Program-made: the position numbers and the translations under genes | Assembly (NCBI RefSeq): GCF_033568475.1 | Contig: NW_027331842.1 | Location: 124,001 to 188,000, forward strand | From: Henckelia pumila | Lineage: Eukaryota > Streptophyta > Magnoliopsida > Lamiales > Gesneriaceae | Length of the DNA stretch: 64,000 nucleotides | Direction: 5' to 3' | In this document: one piece after another, positions 13,122 to 26,170 of the stretch | Numbering within the stretch: the stretch's first letter is position 1 | Layout of the letters: every line of letters starts with the position of its first letter | The notes under the pieces: model-generated | Seen by the model: the letters and a program-made list of their open reading frames with translations, nothing else | What the model was told of the DNA's origin: nothing | Database searches by the model: none

Positions 13122-15563
13122 CAATGATTTTTCAAGAAAAAGTATAGTCACTTTCGGTGATCAATGAACCATAAGTGGTTGAAACGGTCCTCGCCAGATT
13201 AATGCACACGTGGTCCTGAAAAAAACAGTTGCCAAAGGGTATGGTTGAATCAAACTGTTTTTAAATTCAAGGGGCCAGGCAAGAATTTCAGTACACCATA
13301 AATTTTGTGGAGTTTTCAAGAGAAAAAGAGTAGATTGTCAGTGTATATCAATGGCGTTTTGTGTAATATTTGTTGATTGTAGCACTTATGGTTTTCGATC
13401 GAATGAAAACCGATGCATAAAGAACAGTGGTCCTCTGAGGATAGCAGTTTTTTTCTTACAAATCTATGCTGCTGCTAGATCATATTAGGGACCAGGAGAT
13501 GAGAACTTGTTCTTTGGGATTATGTACAACTGTTTCATTAAATGAATTTCCAGAAAATTCTGTGTTTCGGATCAAAATATTTAGCTTAGTTAGTTCCCTT
13601 GGTTTTATTTAGCGTCTTGTAATATGGTGACAGATCCTGTTTCTGTACATAAATTCATGTTCTTGTAATAGCCAGCAGCACAAGAAGGGACTGAGAAATT
13701 TTATGTTTTTTTGTCCCTCTTTAACATTCATTCAGTTCATCATGTTTGGTTTGATTTTGGGGATATGTTTCCATTTTAACAACTCATTTCACAATTTAGA
13801 TCCAATTCAATTTTCTATTGATCTTAAAATATATATGTACATTATAAAATTGTGTTTTGAGTCTTTTGACCAAGAAAAACATATATTTCTAAATGTGAAA
13901 AACATCCCACAAATCAACTGTTGTGAAATATGCTTACTTGGCGTAAAACTAGACATTTACTTTAGAAAATAAAACTAAATAATTATCATGTGATTCGTTT
14001 TTGAAACAACGTTTTGATATTTATTCAACTCACGCGTGCTATGATATAATTTTTCCTTCTTTAACTTTAGAAATTGGTATATATTATCTAATAAGTAAAG
14101 CGTAATAAGAATTCCACCAACAATAGGAATCAAGTGTCGCAAAAAGTTTATGGCTCCAAAAGCAAATATGACACAAAAATTACAAAATCAAGCACGCGTG
14201 TGTTGAATCATGAATGTCTCTTATTGTCTCCTAGTGGTGACTGTTCCGGCCAATATAGACACATTTTAAACGACTCTAGCATTATTTGATTCTTAATTTT
14301 CATTATAATATATTACAATAAAGAATTAGTGAAATTATGTCATTTTATTATGTTAAAATAATTATATTTCAGAATGAAATCAACTAATGAATAAAAATAC
14401 TTATGTTCTTTTTTTTTTGAAGCAAAATACTTATGTTCTTTTAAAAAGTGATACAAAAACATTTCGTTTATATTATTCTCAACTATTAATTCTGTCAGTG
14501 AGATAATAATAAAAATAAAAAAATAAAAGCAAATCAAAGTTACAATGCTTCGAGCAAAATTTAACTATTTAGATTTTAGATGACACAAACCAAAATAAAG
14601 ACTAATTTATTGGACGGATTTGGTTGTTTTCCCTCATTAAAAAATTAAATGAAAATTTTCATATACCATAATGCGCTAACTATGTGCACTATTTTTTGCA
14701 AAAAAATATAAATAGAACCTCATACTATGTTCGCTTTGAAAAAATTCTTGGTAACCATGTGAAAATATTCGGTACTAATGATTAAGTTCCGCTGGTATAT
14801 TTTTATTACATGACTTGGGATCATTAGTTGTATGTTATAAATACTTTGTCCAAAAAATGAAAACGAATGGTAAAAGTAATAAATATAATAAATTAACGTT
14901 TTGCGCATTTTCATAAATGTATAATATCAAATTTGATATAAATTTTGCCAAAACAGGCTAAAAGCTGTATATATATGCCTAATAAGTTAAGTGTTTTATA
15001 ACAAAAATTTACATGCCTATTAAGTTTATAATAATATCCTACCACGCAATAAGGACGGTGTTTTGGTATTATTTCTATATTGTCTTATTTAATCATTCAT
15101 TTGTACAGTAAATATGAATAAATAAATTTGGCTTTGCCAACAAATGTCGGTCACCAACTTATTATTATTTTTCGAATGTCACAATCTCCTCACACACTTT
15201 TCATGTTTGTAATCAAAAGTCTAGTTTATTAACCATTTATAAATTTTTAATCGATAAATATAAGGGAAAAAATATTTTCAATTCAAGTTAATTGTTGGGT
15301 TTAATCGTAACAATATTATGGATTGCACGAGATCTCCCTTTTGGAACAACTAATTGATATATAAATATTAAGGGAAGGTTTTTTTTTTTTTGGAGATTAA
15401 ATATTAGGGGACAATTAAGGTGACAGAAGAACGTAAATATTATAATGATCTCATGCAAATCGCGTGAATGAACAAACTTAAAAGAAGTGTGAAAGGCCAT
15501 TTGCGCACCAATTATAGCTTTGAGAATTGACAAATTGATCACACACAAATTTATGTGAGAAAT
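13122..15563. other. 3' UTR and AT-rich intergenic DNA
   Basis: The coiled-coil gene's 3' UTR probably extends to about 13560-13700. Beyond that the DNA is AT-rich with no coding potential, RNA gene or clear repeat that I can see. The short open frames here have low-complexity composition. Confidence 0.55.
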
Positions 15564-15568
15564 TTTAC

Positions 15569-15757
15569 TAACAGAATAATATCGAAGACTCCATTAAAGA
15601 TGGAGAGAAAAACATATATTCAATAATCTGTTGTGAATGATACAAGTCAAACAATTTATACCAAAGAAAACAAGCAGTACACGTGAGTGTCCACACGTGT
15701 ATGACTAACTACTTATTATGACTAAATATGACTTAATCACAAAATCTAATCCTAATA
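15569..15757 (-). repeat. 3' LTR of the minus-strand copia
   Basis: 189-bp LTR. On the plus strand it starts TAACAGAATAAT and ends CCTAATA. It is next to the polypurine tract, and about 187 of 189 positions match the other LTR. Confidence 0.93.
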
Positions 15758-17222
15758 CGCCCCCTCAAGATGAGGAGTGAATATTGTGAACTCCCATCTT
15801 GGATAGAAGAAAACGAAATTGACTTGGCAACAAAGCTTTGGTAAAAAAATCAGCAACTTGAAGTGCAGATGAAACATGAAGAACTTTGAGAATTCCAGCC
15901 TGAATCCGTTCCCTCACAATGTGGCAATCAATCTCAATGTGCTTCGTTCTCTCATGAAAGACAGGATTTGAAGAGATGTGGATTGCAGCTTGGCTATCAC
16001 AATATAATACAGCTGGGCCGTTATGTATTATACCAAAATCCTTCAAAAGAGATATAAGCCATGTGACTTCACACGTAGCAGCTGCCATGGCTCGATATTC
16101 GGCTTCGGCAGAAGATTTAGACATTGTATGTTGTTTCTTGGAACACCAAGAAACCATAGACTTCCCGAGAAAGACATAAAAACCCGTAACAGATCATCTA
16201 GTATCCACACAAGCTGCCCAGTCGAAATCAGAAAAGAGTCGTAGTTGCAAATCAGAACTGGAACTAAATAACAATCCCTGACCTATTGTGCCTTTGAGAT
16301 ACTTAAGTACTGAAGTAGCTGCCTCCATATGAGTTTTTCTAGGATTAGATAAAAACTGGCTCAAACGATTAACCGGGTAAGCTAAATCAGGACGAGTAAT
16401 GGTGAGATACAATAAGCGTCCGATCAGCCGTCGATAGGGAGATGGATCAGCAAGAAGTTCACCATCATCGTGACTCAATTTCAAATTAGCATCCATGGGT
16501 GTACTGCGAGGTTTGCAACCAAGTAAGCCTGCTTCAGTAAGCAATTGAAGAGAGTAATTGCATTGAGAGATGGAAATACCACTGCAAGAACGGGCCACTT
16601 CAATGCCCAAGAAATACTTTAAATCTCCCAAATCTTTTAGACAAAACTTGTCATTCAGAAACACTTTCAAATCAGTGGCTGCTTTAACATCATTGGTTGC
16701 AATCACAATGTCGTCCACATAAACAAGTAAGGCTACAAAAACAGAACCCGTATGCCGAACAAATAATTAGTTGTCACAATGTGACTGGACAAATCCAATC
16801 TCCAACAAGGTAGAAGAAAACTTAGCAAACCACTGTCGAGAAGCCTGTCGAAGTCCACACAAAGATTTCTGTAATCTACAAACAGCATTCGGCGGAAAAG
16901 ATGCCCCTTGTTTGCGGTACCCAGGAGGTAAAGCCATATATACCTCTTCAAACAAATCACCATGCAAAAAGGCATTGTTGACATCAAGTTGTAGCAAGCT
17001 CCAACCATGAATCGCAGATAAAGTCAATAACATTCTAACTGTGACAAGCTTAGCTACCGGAGAAAATGTCTCAAGAAAATCCACACCCTCTTGTTGCGTA
17101 TAACCTTTAGCCACCAATCTTGCTTTATACCTCTGTAATGTGCCATCAGCCGAAAACTTAGCCTTATACACCCATCTACATCCAACAACAGTTTTACCCG
17201 GAGGAAGAGACACAACAGTCCA

Positions 17223-17564
17223 TGTGACACTCGAAGCCAAAAAAGTCCTAGGACGGTACATGGTCCGCAATATGGGTGGTTAATACCTGAAAGATGGAAA
17301 CCCCACCAAAGAATGGGCGACGGGTGACATGAATGAACCGATCCCACACCGGAATGAGAGGTACAAAAGATTTGATATGTACAACTCATATCAAGAAGGT
17401 GCATCTTCTTTTCGAAAGCTCATCACATAAGAACTCCAAAGTTAAGCGTGCTTGACTTGAGGAAATTATAGGATGGGTGACCCCCTGGGAAGTTTCTCAG
17501 GGTGCGTGTCAGTGAGGACAAAATCACGCTGAAAAGACCCGTCTTGATATAGTGGGGCGTTACA
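17223..17564 (+). repeat. Cassandra LTR, first copy
   Basis: 342 bp. The 5S rRNA-like segment is at about 17421-17499. Confidence 0.92.
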
Positions 17565-17635
17565 AATGGTATCAGAGACTGGCCTCTCCCAGTACGGTGT
17601 GGTTCAGGGACGAACCAAGCGGAAGCTGGTGGGCA

Positions 17636-17977
17636 TGTGACACTCGAAGCCAAAAAAGTCCTAGGGCGGTACATGGTCCGCAATATGGGTGGTTAATACC
17701 TAAAAGATGGAAACCACACCAAAGAATGGGCGACAGGTGACATGAATGAACCGATCCCACATCGGAATGAGAGATACAAAAGATTTGATATGTACAACTC
17801 ATATCGAGAAGGTGCATCTTCTTTTCGGAAGCTCATCACATAAGAACTCCAAAGTTAAGCGTGCTTGACTTGGGGAAATTATAGGATGGGTGACCCCCTG
17901 GAAAGTTTCTCAGGGTGCGTGTCAGTGAGGACAAAATCACGCTGAAAAGACCCGTTTTGATACAGTGGGGCGTTACA
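17636..17977 (+). repeat. Cassandra LTR, second copy
   Basis: 342 bp, about 96.5 percent identical to the first copy. The 5S rRNA-like segment is at about 17834-17912. Confidence 0.92.
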
Positions 17978-20039
17978 AATTCCTTCGGTCCGAAGAAAAT
18001 CATCAAAACGAAGTTCAGGAGCATTGTCACTACGAATAGATTTTATTTTTGTATCAAACTGAGTACAAATCATGCGACAAAAATCTGGAAAAACACTAGA
18101 AACATCAGACTTGGCCTTCAACAAATAAGTCCAAGTAAACCTACTATGATCATCCACAATAGTAAGAAAATATGTGTACCCCTCTATACTGATTGGAGAA
18201 AAAGGACCTAAATATCAATATGTAACAATTGAAAAGAACTCTCACAAATTGAGTTATTGGAGACAAATGATAAATGCCTCTGTTTAGACAAATGACAGAT
18301 ATTACAATGCTTCAACTCCGTATCTATAGGGGTAAAATGAAGTTCATTTCTCACAACAGACAACCGAGTAAAATATGGATGACCCATTCGACAATTCCAC
18401 AAATCAGTTTTAGTTGAGGAAACATTACATATAACTGAAGAAGCACCAGGATTGTTGAAAATATAGAGATTTCTGACACGCCTACCCGTCCCATTCACCT
18501 TGTTGTGGGCCTGGATTTCACAAGTATTTGTCATGAAAGAAATCGAACAATGAAGATCAAGTGTTAAAGCGCTAACTGATAAAAGATTGAAATGAAATTG
18601 AGGAACATAGAGCACATCTTTCAGAACAATGTCAGGAGACAAGTGCACTGTACCAACATAGGTGACAGAGACAGTATGATTGTTAGGCAGTGTTACAATG
18701 GAGGTTGTGGGCTTATATGAATTATATAGAGACAAAGAACAACATATATGATGTGTTGCCCCTGTATCCAAGACCCAATAATTTTGAAGTACAGAATCAA
18801 AAGCAGATAAACAAGACAAAGAATAAGTACCATTGAAACATGACACTAAAGGTTCAGACTGCTGTGATTCCTGTGTGGTTCCAGACCGGATGTGAAGTTG
18901 TGAACTCAACAAGGCAATGAGCTGCTTGCAGTGATCTGGACTCAAAGTATCCAATGTACTGGAGGACTCTAGCTCCCCCATAGGAGAAGCCTGACAAGCC
19001 TGAACTCGGGCCTGATTATTTCGAGCTTGATTTCCAAAGTGACCTGGAATATTTGGATTCTGATTCTCCTTGTATTTAGGATGACTTGGAGGATATCCAT
19101 GCAGTTTATAACACCTGTCAACAGTGTGATTAGTGAAATTACAGATACAACAAACTTCTCACGTTTACCAGCTTTTGCACCCTGAAATCCTTTAGCAACA
19201 ACCGCACCAGTGGAATACGAGATTTGCTGATCTATAGTGAGTTTAGACATATGTTGGTGTATAGTACTTTGTCTCTCCTCTTGTATTACTAAGGAGAACA
19301 CCTTCGAAATAACAGGAAGAGGTTCCATCATTAAAACCTGAGCACGAACTTGAGCATAAGACTCATTTAAACCCATTAAAAACTGCATCACACACTCTTG
19401 ACTACAGTAATTTGTCCATTCCTTTGCGGAACCACAACGACAAGCAGAGACTGGCTGAAAATCTCGCAACTCATCCCATAACGTTCGTAATTTAGTATAA
19501 TATGAAGACACATCCAGTGATCCTTGTTGCAATGAACTCAATAACTTCTTGATTTGAAAAATTCTAGGTGCATTACTTTCGTGAAATCTATCCTTGAGAT
19601 CAGTCCAAATTTCATGAGCAGTGGACATATACATCAAACTCTCGGCAATATCGCGCACAATTGCCTGTAATATCCAAGAGACGACCATACTATTGCATCG
19701 AACCCAAGCATTATACAGCAAATCATCAGGCTTAGGTTGTACAATAGTTCCGTCAACAAATCCAAACTTATTTTTGGCTGTTAGAGCCATATGCATAGCT
19801 CGACTCCAAATATTGTAATTATTACCTGAGAGAGGAGTAGAAATCAACATTAAACCTGGATGATCTCCACTCTGTAAAAAATACGGACTGCTGGTGTCCT
19901 CCGAAATTGCTCGATTCGCTTGATTATTTGCATTCTTTGCCATCGAATTGAAGAATCAGAAGATTCAGAATCGAAATAATGAAGAATCGAAGAAAAATGA
20001 GAAGCTCAATATGCGCATCGATCTAGCTCTCTGATACCA

Positions 20040-20228
20040 TAACAGAATAATATCGAAGACTCCATTAAAGATGGAGAGAAAAACATATATTCAATAATAT
20101 GTTGTGAATGATACAAGTCAAACAATTTATACCAAAGAAAACAAGCAGTACACGTGAGTGTCCACACGTATATGACTAACTACTTATTATGACTAAATAT
20201 GACTTAATCACAAAATCTAATCCTAATA
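20040..20228 (-). repeat. 5' LTR of the minus-strand copia
   Basis: 189-bp LTR adjoining the tRNA-Met primer-binding site. The outer edge meets the TTTAC target duplication. Confidence 0.93.
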
Positions 20229-20233
20229 TTTAC

Positions 20234-22182
20234 AAATAAATTTTGTAGACACGAATTTTTTATTTGAATTAGTCATAAAAAAATATTAATTTTATTATTA
20301 AAAATATTATTTTTTTTATTGTATGAACACATCATTCAAATAAATATCCAATATCGTCCCACTAAAAATAACTCGATTGTTAATATTCCAAAATTATTTG
20401 GCTATAGCCGGCAAGCCACAAATAATTCTACTAGTTCTATTAGGTATGTGTTACAATATTATTATGATAGTCGATAGATGGTACTTCATATAATTTATAA
20501 TTCACAAATATAAGTTAAAATTTTTTCGGGCAGACACAAATATAAGTTAATAAACAGACACGTAACGTGGATACGTATGTATACGTATCTAGCTGTATGA
20601 CAGTATGAGTCATTGTATTTACATTAGATTTTTTATTTTTATTTTTTTTTGGAAGCTTGTAAACACTGTTGAATGGTTTTATCTAAGTGGTAGGAGTATG
20701 TTTGAGGGTTTTAAATATGAGTTCTCGTCTTAAATTTAGATTATCGAAAGTATTTTTCCTCTTATTTCAATATTATTAGGTCACGTAGGACTCTTATATT
20801 TTATTAAAATTAACATGTGTTGATAATCCAATTATCGTAATTTGACCACATCATTAAAGAAGAAGTAATCCAGATGTAAGTATAGAATAATCATTGTTTT
20901 AAAGCCAAATAATTGAATCAAAATATCGGTGACCATGACCAGTTTGGATATTTGATATTATTGATTAAAAATCATTTCATCTTTTTTTATTTAAAAAAAA
21001 ACAATTCAATCTTGTGTATTCAAATCATTGAAACACGTGTTTTGTTGTATTCGTAAAAAAATCATAATATTTTGACACATGAACTTTTATATACTGCAAG
21101 ATTATTGAAAATATATAGCCAGGTGATCAGACATTATTTTTTACATCTTAATTATATCGGAATTATGTATATATAAATACTAAATTCCTTAACCATGCCC
21201 CAACATTTTTCGTAATTATTTCCCGACTAAAAAAAAATTATATATCTCGATAGAATTGCCAATTAATATCTCCATTAATGACTATATTGATCTAAAAATC
21301 CATATACGATAGTGAATGTTGACTGAAAGTTAAAACAGACTTTGAAAATTATATTATCATATTATCAAATATCAGCATCAGTTCCACATAAAACTATGAA
21401 TTTAAAATCTCAAAATGAATACTGTCGCATCTGCAACATAGCAACCAATTATTTACCTCAAAGATATTTCAATACAGCTGTGAGGATATGATTGAGTTTA
21501 TTAATTAATTTAATTTCCAATTTTTTTTTTTTGTAAATATAGAAATCAAACATCGTATCATTTAATTTTCCCCAGAGGCCAGAAATGTATTTTTCCTTGT
21601 TTACATCTTTCTCTCTAGGCATAACGACTACTTTTTTTTTTTTAAATTTTTTTGAGCTGATAATCACTACTTCTTAGTTTTTAACACAACTCTCACCCTT
21701 TAAAAATTACTATATCTTTCTATTATAAAAGTCAACATCAATAATTATACATATTACGTCAATACTTAATATATATATATATATATCTGCATTTATATGA
21801 CATGATACGAGTAATTAAAACATATTTAAAATAAAATCAAAATAAAAATTGCATTTTGTAATATATATGTATATATCATAAACAAACAGAGATGACAGCA
21901 TGGCCTCAATTATATATATATATATATTCTAACTAAAAATAATAACATATTGTTGAATGGGCCTACGAACCCCTTCCCTACACTTATCTTGTACCTTTCA
22001 ATATCTTGTTCCTATATATACAATGTAATATCATCAGATAGACTATGATATATATATCTGTAATGAAACCAAGCCTCCAGAGTTATTTCTCCCTGATCTC
22101 TCGCACTCCGATCCTTAAAATTAATTAATTAGTATTTTATTTTTATTTTCTTGGGTTAATATAATATAATATAATATCGAAT
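20234..22182. other. AT-rich intergenic DNA
   Basis: Very AT-rich sequence with short TA runs (21767-21786, 21911-21927). I see no gene, RNA or terminal repeats. A TATATATA stretch near 22012 and a short C/T-rich piece before 22183 could be a promoter and leader for the small open frame there. Confidence 0.5.
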
Positions 22183-22338
22183 ATGGTTCCCTTATCAGAA
22201 GAGAGAAGAAGCAGTACTAATTCAGGCCGTGATGCTGAAATACATGCAGCAGCAGATACAATTTCAGTAGTACACCACGACGACCCAAAACCTCAGAGCC
22301 CGCAGATTAATGGCCGCGAGGATCATGATCATGACCAG
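22183..22338 (+). CDS. Possible orphan first exon, 52 codons
   Basis: The open frame from ATG at 22183 has coding-like composition (ERRSSTNSGRDAEIHAAAD, then PKPQSPQINGREDHDHD) and ends at CAG followed by a good GTAAAA donor at 22339. It is phase 0, and so is the acceptor at 24716, just upstream of the permease. It could therefore be a far-upstream exon of that gene, a separate small gene, or chance. No family is recognised. Confidence 0.3.
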
Positions 22339-24754
22339 GTAAAATATATATATATATATATTGCTCTTTTTCACTGTGTTTTATTTTCTTTAACATGTAT
22401 GTTGTAGTCCAAGATTTACTGTGTTCTTTCTTTTAAAGCGACTGATTTTTATTTTTATTTTATTTTTGTTTGATTATATTATATTATATATTATTTGGTG
22501 TAATTAAATAATGTCTAAGTTCGATGCAAGGGGATATGGTAGCAGCCCATAGGAACATTACACCGATTCAAATCTATCAGTGGGGCCACCATGTTATAAC
22601 AAACTATATATATATTACTTAATTAATAAATAATAGTAAGATTAACATATTTATTTGTTTTGGACTTTTTGACGTTTTTTATTGGTTGGATTCACTGCAA
22701 TATGATATGATATTTGAGCTTGGTTGGGTACTGATTACTGAATCTTGGTGTCTTTTACTTATTGATTCATTTAATTACGACAGGAAAATATCTGAATTCG
22801 AGAAGGGATTTGAAATCTATTATATTTTTAAAGAACAAGTTAAAAATATTCTTAGATTTCAAGAAATAAGATTGATTTTGAATGTTAGCTAGGTTGGAAA
22901 TCTCATCATCCAACTTAGTTTAGTTTTTTTCTTCATGGATGGATCTCTTATTTTTGGGAGCAAGAAAAGGGTCGAAAATAGATCAGCTTATTACTCAATA
23001 CACGTGAATGTGTTCCCATTCTTGTCCCCCTTGGGCATCATTATTAGAAGCTTTCACTATAGCAACTTGTGGATGTTCATTATCATTTTTCCATTAAATA
23101 TCATTAATTATCACTAGTAGGCCCAATATGTTTAGTCAACTGGAAATCTTGGATGCATGTATTTTTTTTTCTTTAATATCAAAGAGAAGAAAGAAGACAT
23201 AATCATTAACTCATACGCAAAGTAATGCCATTATATTGTTCTAATTTCATCTTCGATTCAGACCCGATGGGCCCTTTGAAACATCACAAGTAGAAAAAAA
23301 CACCCAGCGTGCAAAGGGTAATCAAATAAAGGTACCTTTTTTAGCGTGTATGAGATTGAGACCATTATCTGGGCCTAACATCAGATTAAGGCCAGGCCCA
23401 TTTGCGCCACCAATTTCATTGGTATTTGAATTGGACTAGCTGACATGCAGCTCATTTAAATCCAGTGGGTTTCTGTAGTTTCAGGCCCATCATAAATTCT
23501 GAATTCTTCGATTCTACGAGGACACAGCACAGGGCATGGGTTTCTCCGAATAAGCTTTCATGGTCTCTAGTAGTTCCTTTACCTTATTTTCTGATTGATT
23601 TAGATTTGAATAATTCGGCAATTGTTGTCGGTTAATGGATTGATTTCTGGGTTTGTGTGGGGTTGTCGACTGACCCATCTAAGTTTCTGCGATTTTGGTT
23701 ATGTTTCCGCACCACCAACTGATGATATTGCATTGTATGTATAGACTGGGTCCGGTTGCCGCGTCAGTTCTCGTAATCTGGTTTTAGTTTTTAAGTGTCG
23801 TGAACCCTTTAACTAGTTAAAGGCAGCTTTACATTTTGCTGGAATGTATTTCCAGCAGCGTCGCAATTTCAAGAGCGAGTGCTTCTTGATCGGGGGGAAA
23901 ACAGCAATTGACTCAATTTTCGAGTAAATTGCTGTTTGGTTGTTGACTTTTAGTTGGATTTACTGCTGTGATGTTTGGTTGATCATTTGTATTCGATTGC
24001 TTTAATGTTGATCGTGATTGTATTTTTCTAGATAAGGTTACCTCCACAAATTTTCTGTCAGATCATTCAGTATGTTATCATATTTCTCTGTACTGAAGTG
24101 TTTATTTGATTTAATGATGTGCTATATATCGTATTATTAAAAAAATCCACAAGGCATACACTTGATTTCAGGCTTAAAAAGGTGCAAATTCTGCTTTTTG
24201 ACTCAAACAAGCCAAGGCCAGCCACATGCCTTGATCATTAAACACCAACTTGGTGGGTTTTAAAGGCTCAAGGCATATTTGAAGTATTTCTTGAGTGTAA
24301 GAATAGGAAATACAAGATGAAATGGTAGAAATTGTGATTCAATTTTTTGCTAAATATACTAATAATTATTTGTTCTACTATATTCAGTAGTTTGTGTGTG
24401 TCGAGGGTTTTTTACAGATGTGCAGATTCTACTATAGTATCCAGTATGACGCCTCACAATAATAAAGTGCTTCCCTAACGGTTTGCTTTGCATCTAGACT
24501 AAACAGTAACCATGAGCCTTAGTGCTTGTTGCAATTCCAAGGGCTATGCTATCTGGTGCCTTCCGATCTATTTCTTGCAATAATAGGCCCAACTGATTGG
24601 TGTAGAACTAGTCGTGTTTTTTTTTCCTTCTAATTATTCCATAGATTTCTTTATTTTATGTTTTCATTATATTTATGCACATTTCCGGCTCTTGATGATT
24701 GGAAAATGAATGCAGAAGTTGAGGGAAGCAGGCAGTAGGCAAACGTCTATTGCA
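22339..24754. other. Spacer / 5' region of the permease gene
   Basis: No long coding region. A more GC-balanced stretch at about 23480-23600 looks like a 5' UTR. An ATG at 23560-23562 is followed directly by a GT donor, and an acceptor AG lies at 24714-24715. Such a 5' intron, in many PUT-type genes, would give an alternative start reading M-KLREAGSR in front of the main ATG at 24755. This is inference. Confidence 0.45.
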
Positions 24755-26170
24755 ATGGGGGATTATAATGGTGCAGAATACGTAGGACTTAACACGATTC
24801 ATTCTCCTAGATCAAATCATGGTAGGAAGGTCTCAGTCTTACCCCTTGTTTTCCTCATATTCTACGAGGTATCGGGTGGACCATTTGGCATTGAGGATAG
24901 TGTTAATGCAGCTGGTCCTCTTCTTGCTCTTGCTGGTTTCTTGATATTCCCTCTCATATGGAGTGTTCCTGAAGCCTTAATAACTGCTGAAATGGGCACT
25001 ATGTTTCCGGAAAACGGTGGTTATGTAGTTTGGGTTTCGTCTGCTCTGGGACCGTTCTGGGGTTTTCAGCAAGGGTGGATGAAATGGCTAAGTGGGGTAA
25101 TTGATAATGCCCTTTACCCAGTATTGTTTCTTGATTATCTAAAATCAGGGATTCCTGCATTAGGTGGTGGTCTGCCAAGGGTTATAGCCGTTCTGGCCAT
25201 AACGATTTTCTTAACTTACTTGAATTATCGAGGCTTAGTTATTGTTGGATGGGTTGCTGTGCTTCTTGGAATCTTCTCGATTCTTCCTTTTGTGGTCATG
25301 GGATTCATTTCGATTCCGAAATTGCAGCCTAAAAGATGGCTAGTTGCAGACATACACAATGTGGACTGGAACTTGTATCTCAATACGCTCTTCTGGAACC
25401 TGAATTATTGGGACTCGATAAGTACACTGGCAGGAGAAGTAGAAAACCCTCGAAAAACTCTTCCAACCGCCCTCTTCTACGCGTTAATTCTTGTCGTTCT
25501 TGGATATTTCTTTCCTTTACTAAGCGGGACAGGAGCCATCCCTCTGCAGCGTGAATTATGGACGGATGGGTACTTCTCTGATGTGGCAAAAATTATAGGT
25601 GGAGTGTGGCTGAGATGGTGGATTCAGGGGGCTGCCGCTATGTCGAATATGGGGATGTTTGTGGCGGAAATGAGCAGTGATTCATTTCAGCTTCTTGGCA
25701 TGGCTGAAAGAGGGATGCTTCCCGAATTCTTTGCCAAGAGGTCTCGATATGGAACTCCTCTAGTTGGGATCTTGTTCTCTGCTTCTGGTGTGCTTCTGCT
25801 TTCTTGGCTGAGCTTTCAAGAAATCGTAGCGGCAGAAAATTTCATGTACTGCTTTGGAATGATGCTGGAATTTATAGCGTTTGTACGACTTAGAATGATC
25901 GCCCCTGCGGCACCTCGGCCTTACAAGATACCAGTAGGGACAGTTGGTGCTATCTTGCTGTGCATCCCTCCAACCATATTAATCGGTGTGGTATTGTTCT
26001 TTTCTTCGGTTAAAGTCATGGTTGTTAGCCTCGTTGCCGTCATGCTCGGGCTGATACTGTACCCCTGTCTTAAGCAGTGTGAGAAGAAGAGATGGCTTAT
26101 ATTTTCCACGAGCCCCGATCTTCCGGACTTTCATACAAGTACTCGGGAGAATGAGACTTTAGTAGACTAG
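24755..26170 (+). CDS. PUT2: Polyamine / L-amino acid transporter, PUT/LAT family
   Basis: A single long coding exon of 471 residues from the ATG at 24755; the frame stays open to an acceptor at 24715, so a slightly longer isoform is possible. Polyamine uptake transporters (PUT, LAT subgroup of the APC superfamily) are 12-helix membrane carriers that import putrescine, spermidine or amino acids; one Arabidopsis member also imports paraquat. The sequence shows the family start [18 protein letters not shown], then [36 protein letters not shown], a long run of hydrophobic helices, and RRSRYGTP-like and [11 protein letters not shown] segments typical of PUT proteins. The soluble C-tail ends TRENETLVD. 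It is close to Arabidopsis At1g31830 (PUT2) as I remember it. It appears intact. Confidence 0.93.
   Translation: MGDYNGAEYVGLNTIHSPRSNHGRKVSVLPLVFLIFYEVSGGPFGIEDSVNAAGPLLALAGFLIFPLIWSVPEALITAEMGTMFPENGGYVVWVSSALGPFWGFQQGWMKWLSGVIDNALYPVLFLDYLKSGIPALGGGLPRVIAVLAITIFLTYLNYRGLVIVGWVAVLLGIFSILPFVVMGFISIPKLQPKRWLVADIHNVDWNLYLNTLFWNLNYWDSISTLAGEVENPRKTLPTALFYALILVVLGYFFPLLSGTGAIPLQRELWTDGYFSDVAKIIGGVWLRWWIQGAAAMSNMGMFVAEMSSDSFQLLGMAERGMLPEFFAKRSRYGTPLVGILFSASGVLLLSWLSFQEIVAAENFMYCFGMMLEFIAFVRLRMIAPAAPRPYKIPVGTVGAILLCIPPTILIGVVLFFSSVKVMVVSLVAVMLGLILYPCLKQCEKKRWLIFSTSPDLPDFHTSTRENETLVD

Larger units (their letters stand above)
17223..17977 (+). mobile_element. Cassandra TRIM with 5S rRNA-like LTRs, nested in copia
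   Basis: A 755-bp TRIM with two 342-bp LTRs (TGTGACAC to GTTACA), a tRNA-Met primer-binding site (TGGTATCAGAG, 17567-17577) and about 70 bp of internal sequence. Each LTR carries the 3' two thirds of a plant 5S rRNA gene, recognisable by AACTCCAAAGTTAAGCGTGC and GGATGGGTGACC, which cover the internal pol III promoter boxes. 5S-bearing LTRs are the hallmark of the Cassandra family. The LTRs differ at about 12 of 342 sites. It lies within the copia element in opposite orientation, and I see no target duplication at its edges. Confidence 0.93.
15569..20228 (-). mobile_element. Ty1-copia LTR retrotransposon, broken
   Basis: A Ty1-copia element on the minus strand, flanked by a TTTAC target duplication (15564-15568 and 20229-20233). 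Identical-length 189-bp LTRs lie at each end. A tRNA-Met primer-binding site (about 20026-20039, TGGTATCAG in element sense) adjoins the 5' LTR, and a polypurine tract (about 15758-15768) adjoins the 3' LTR. In element order: copia gag (about 18969-19943), aspartic protease (DTGA motif), GAG-pre-integrase and integrase start (about 17990-18980), then reverse transcriptase and RNase H (about 15765-17222, ending with the usual [10 protein letters not shown]). A 755-bp Cassandra TRIM sits between the integrase and RT parts. It is broken, with several breaks besides the nested insertion. The LTRs differ at about 2 of 189 sites, so the insertion is young, perhaps under half a million years at usual plant rates. 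Confidence 0.93.

Noticed and set aside
17421-17912. Two 5S rRNA-like segments as real 5S genes
   Set aside because: Only the 3' two thirds of 5S is present, each copy is embedded in an LTR, and the surroundings are a Cassandra element.
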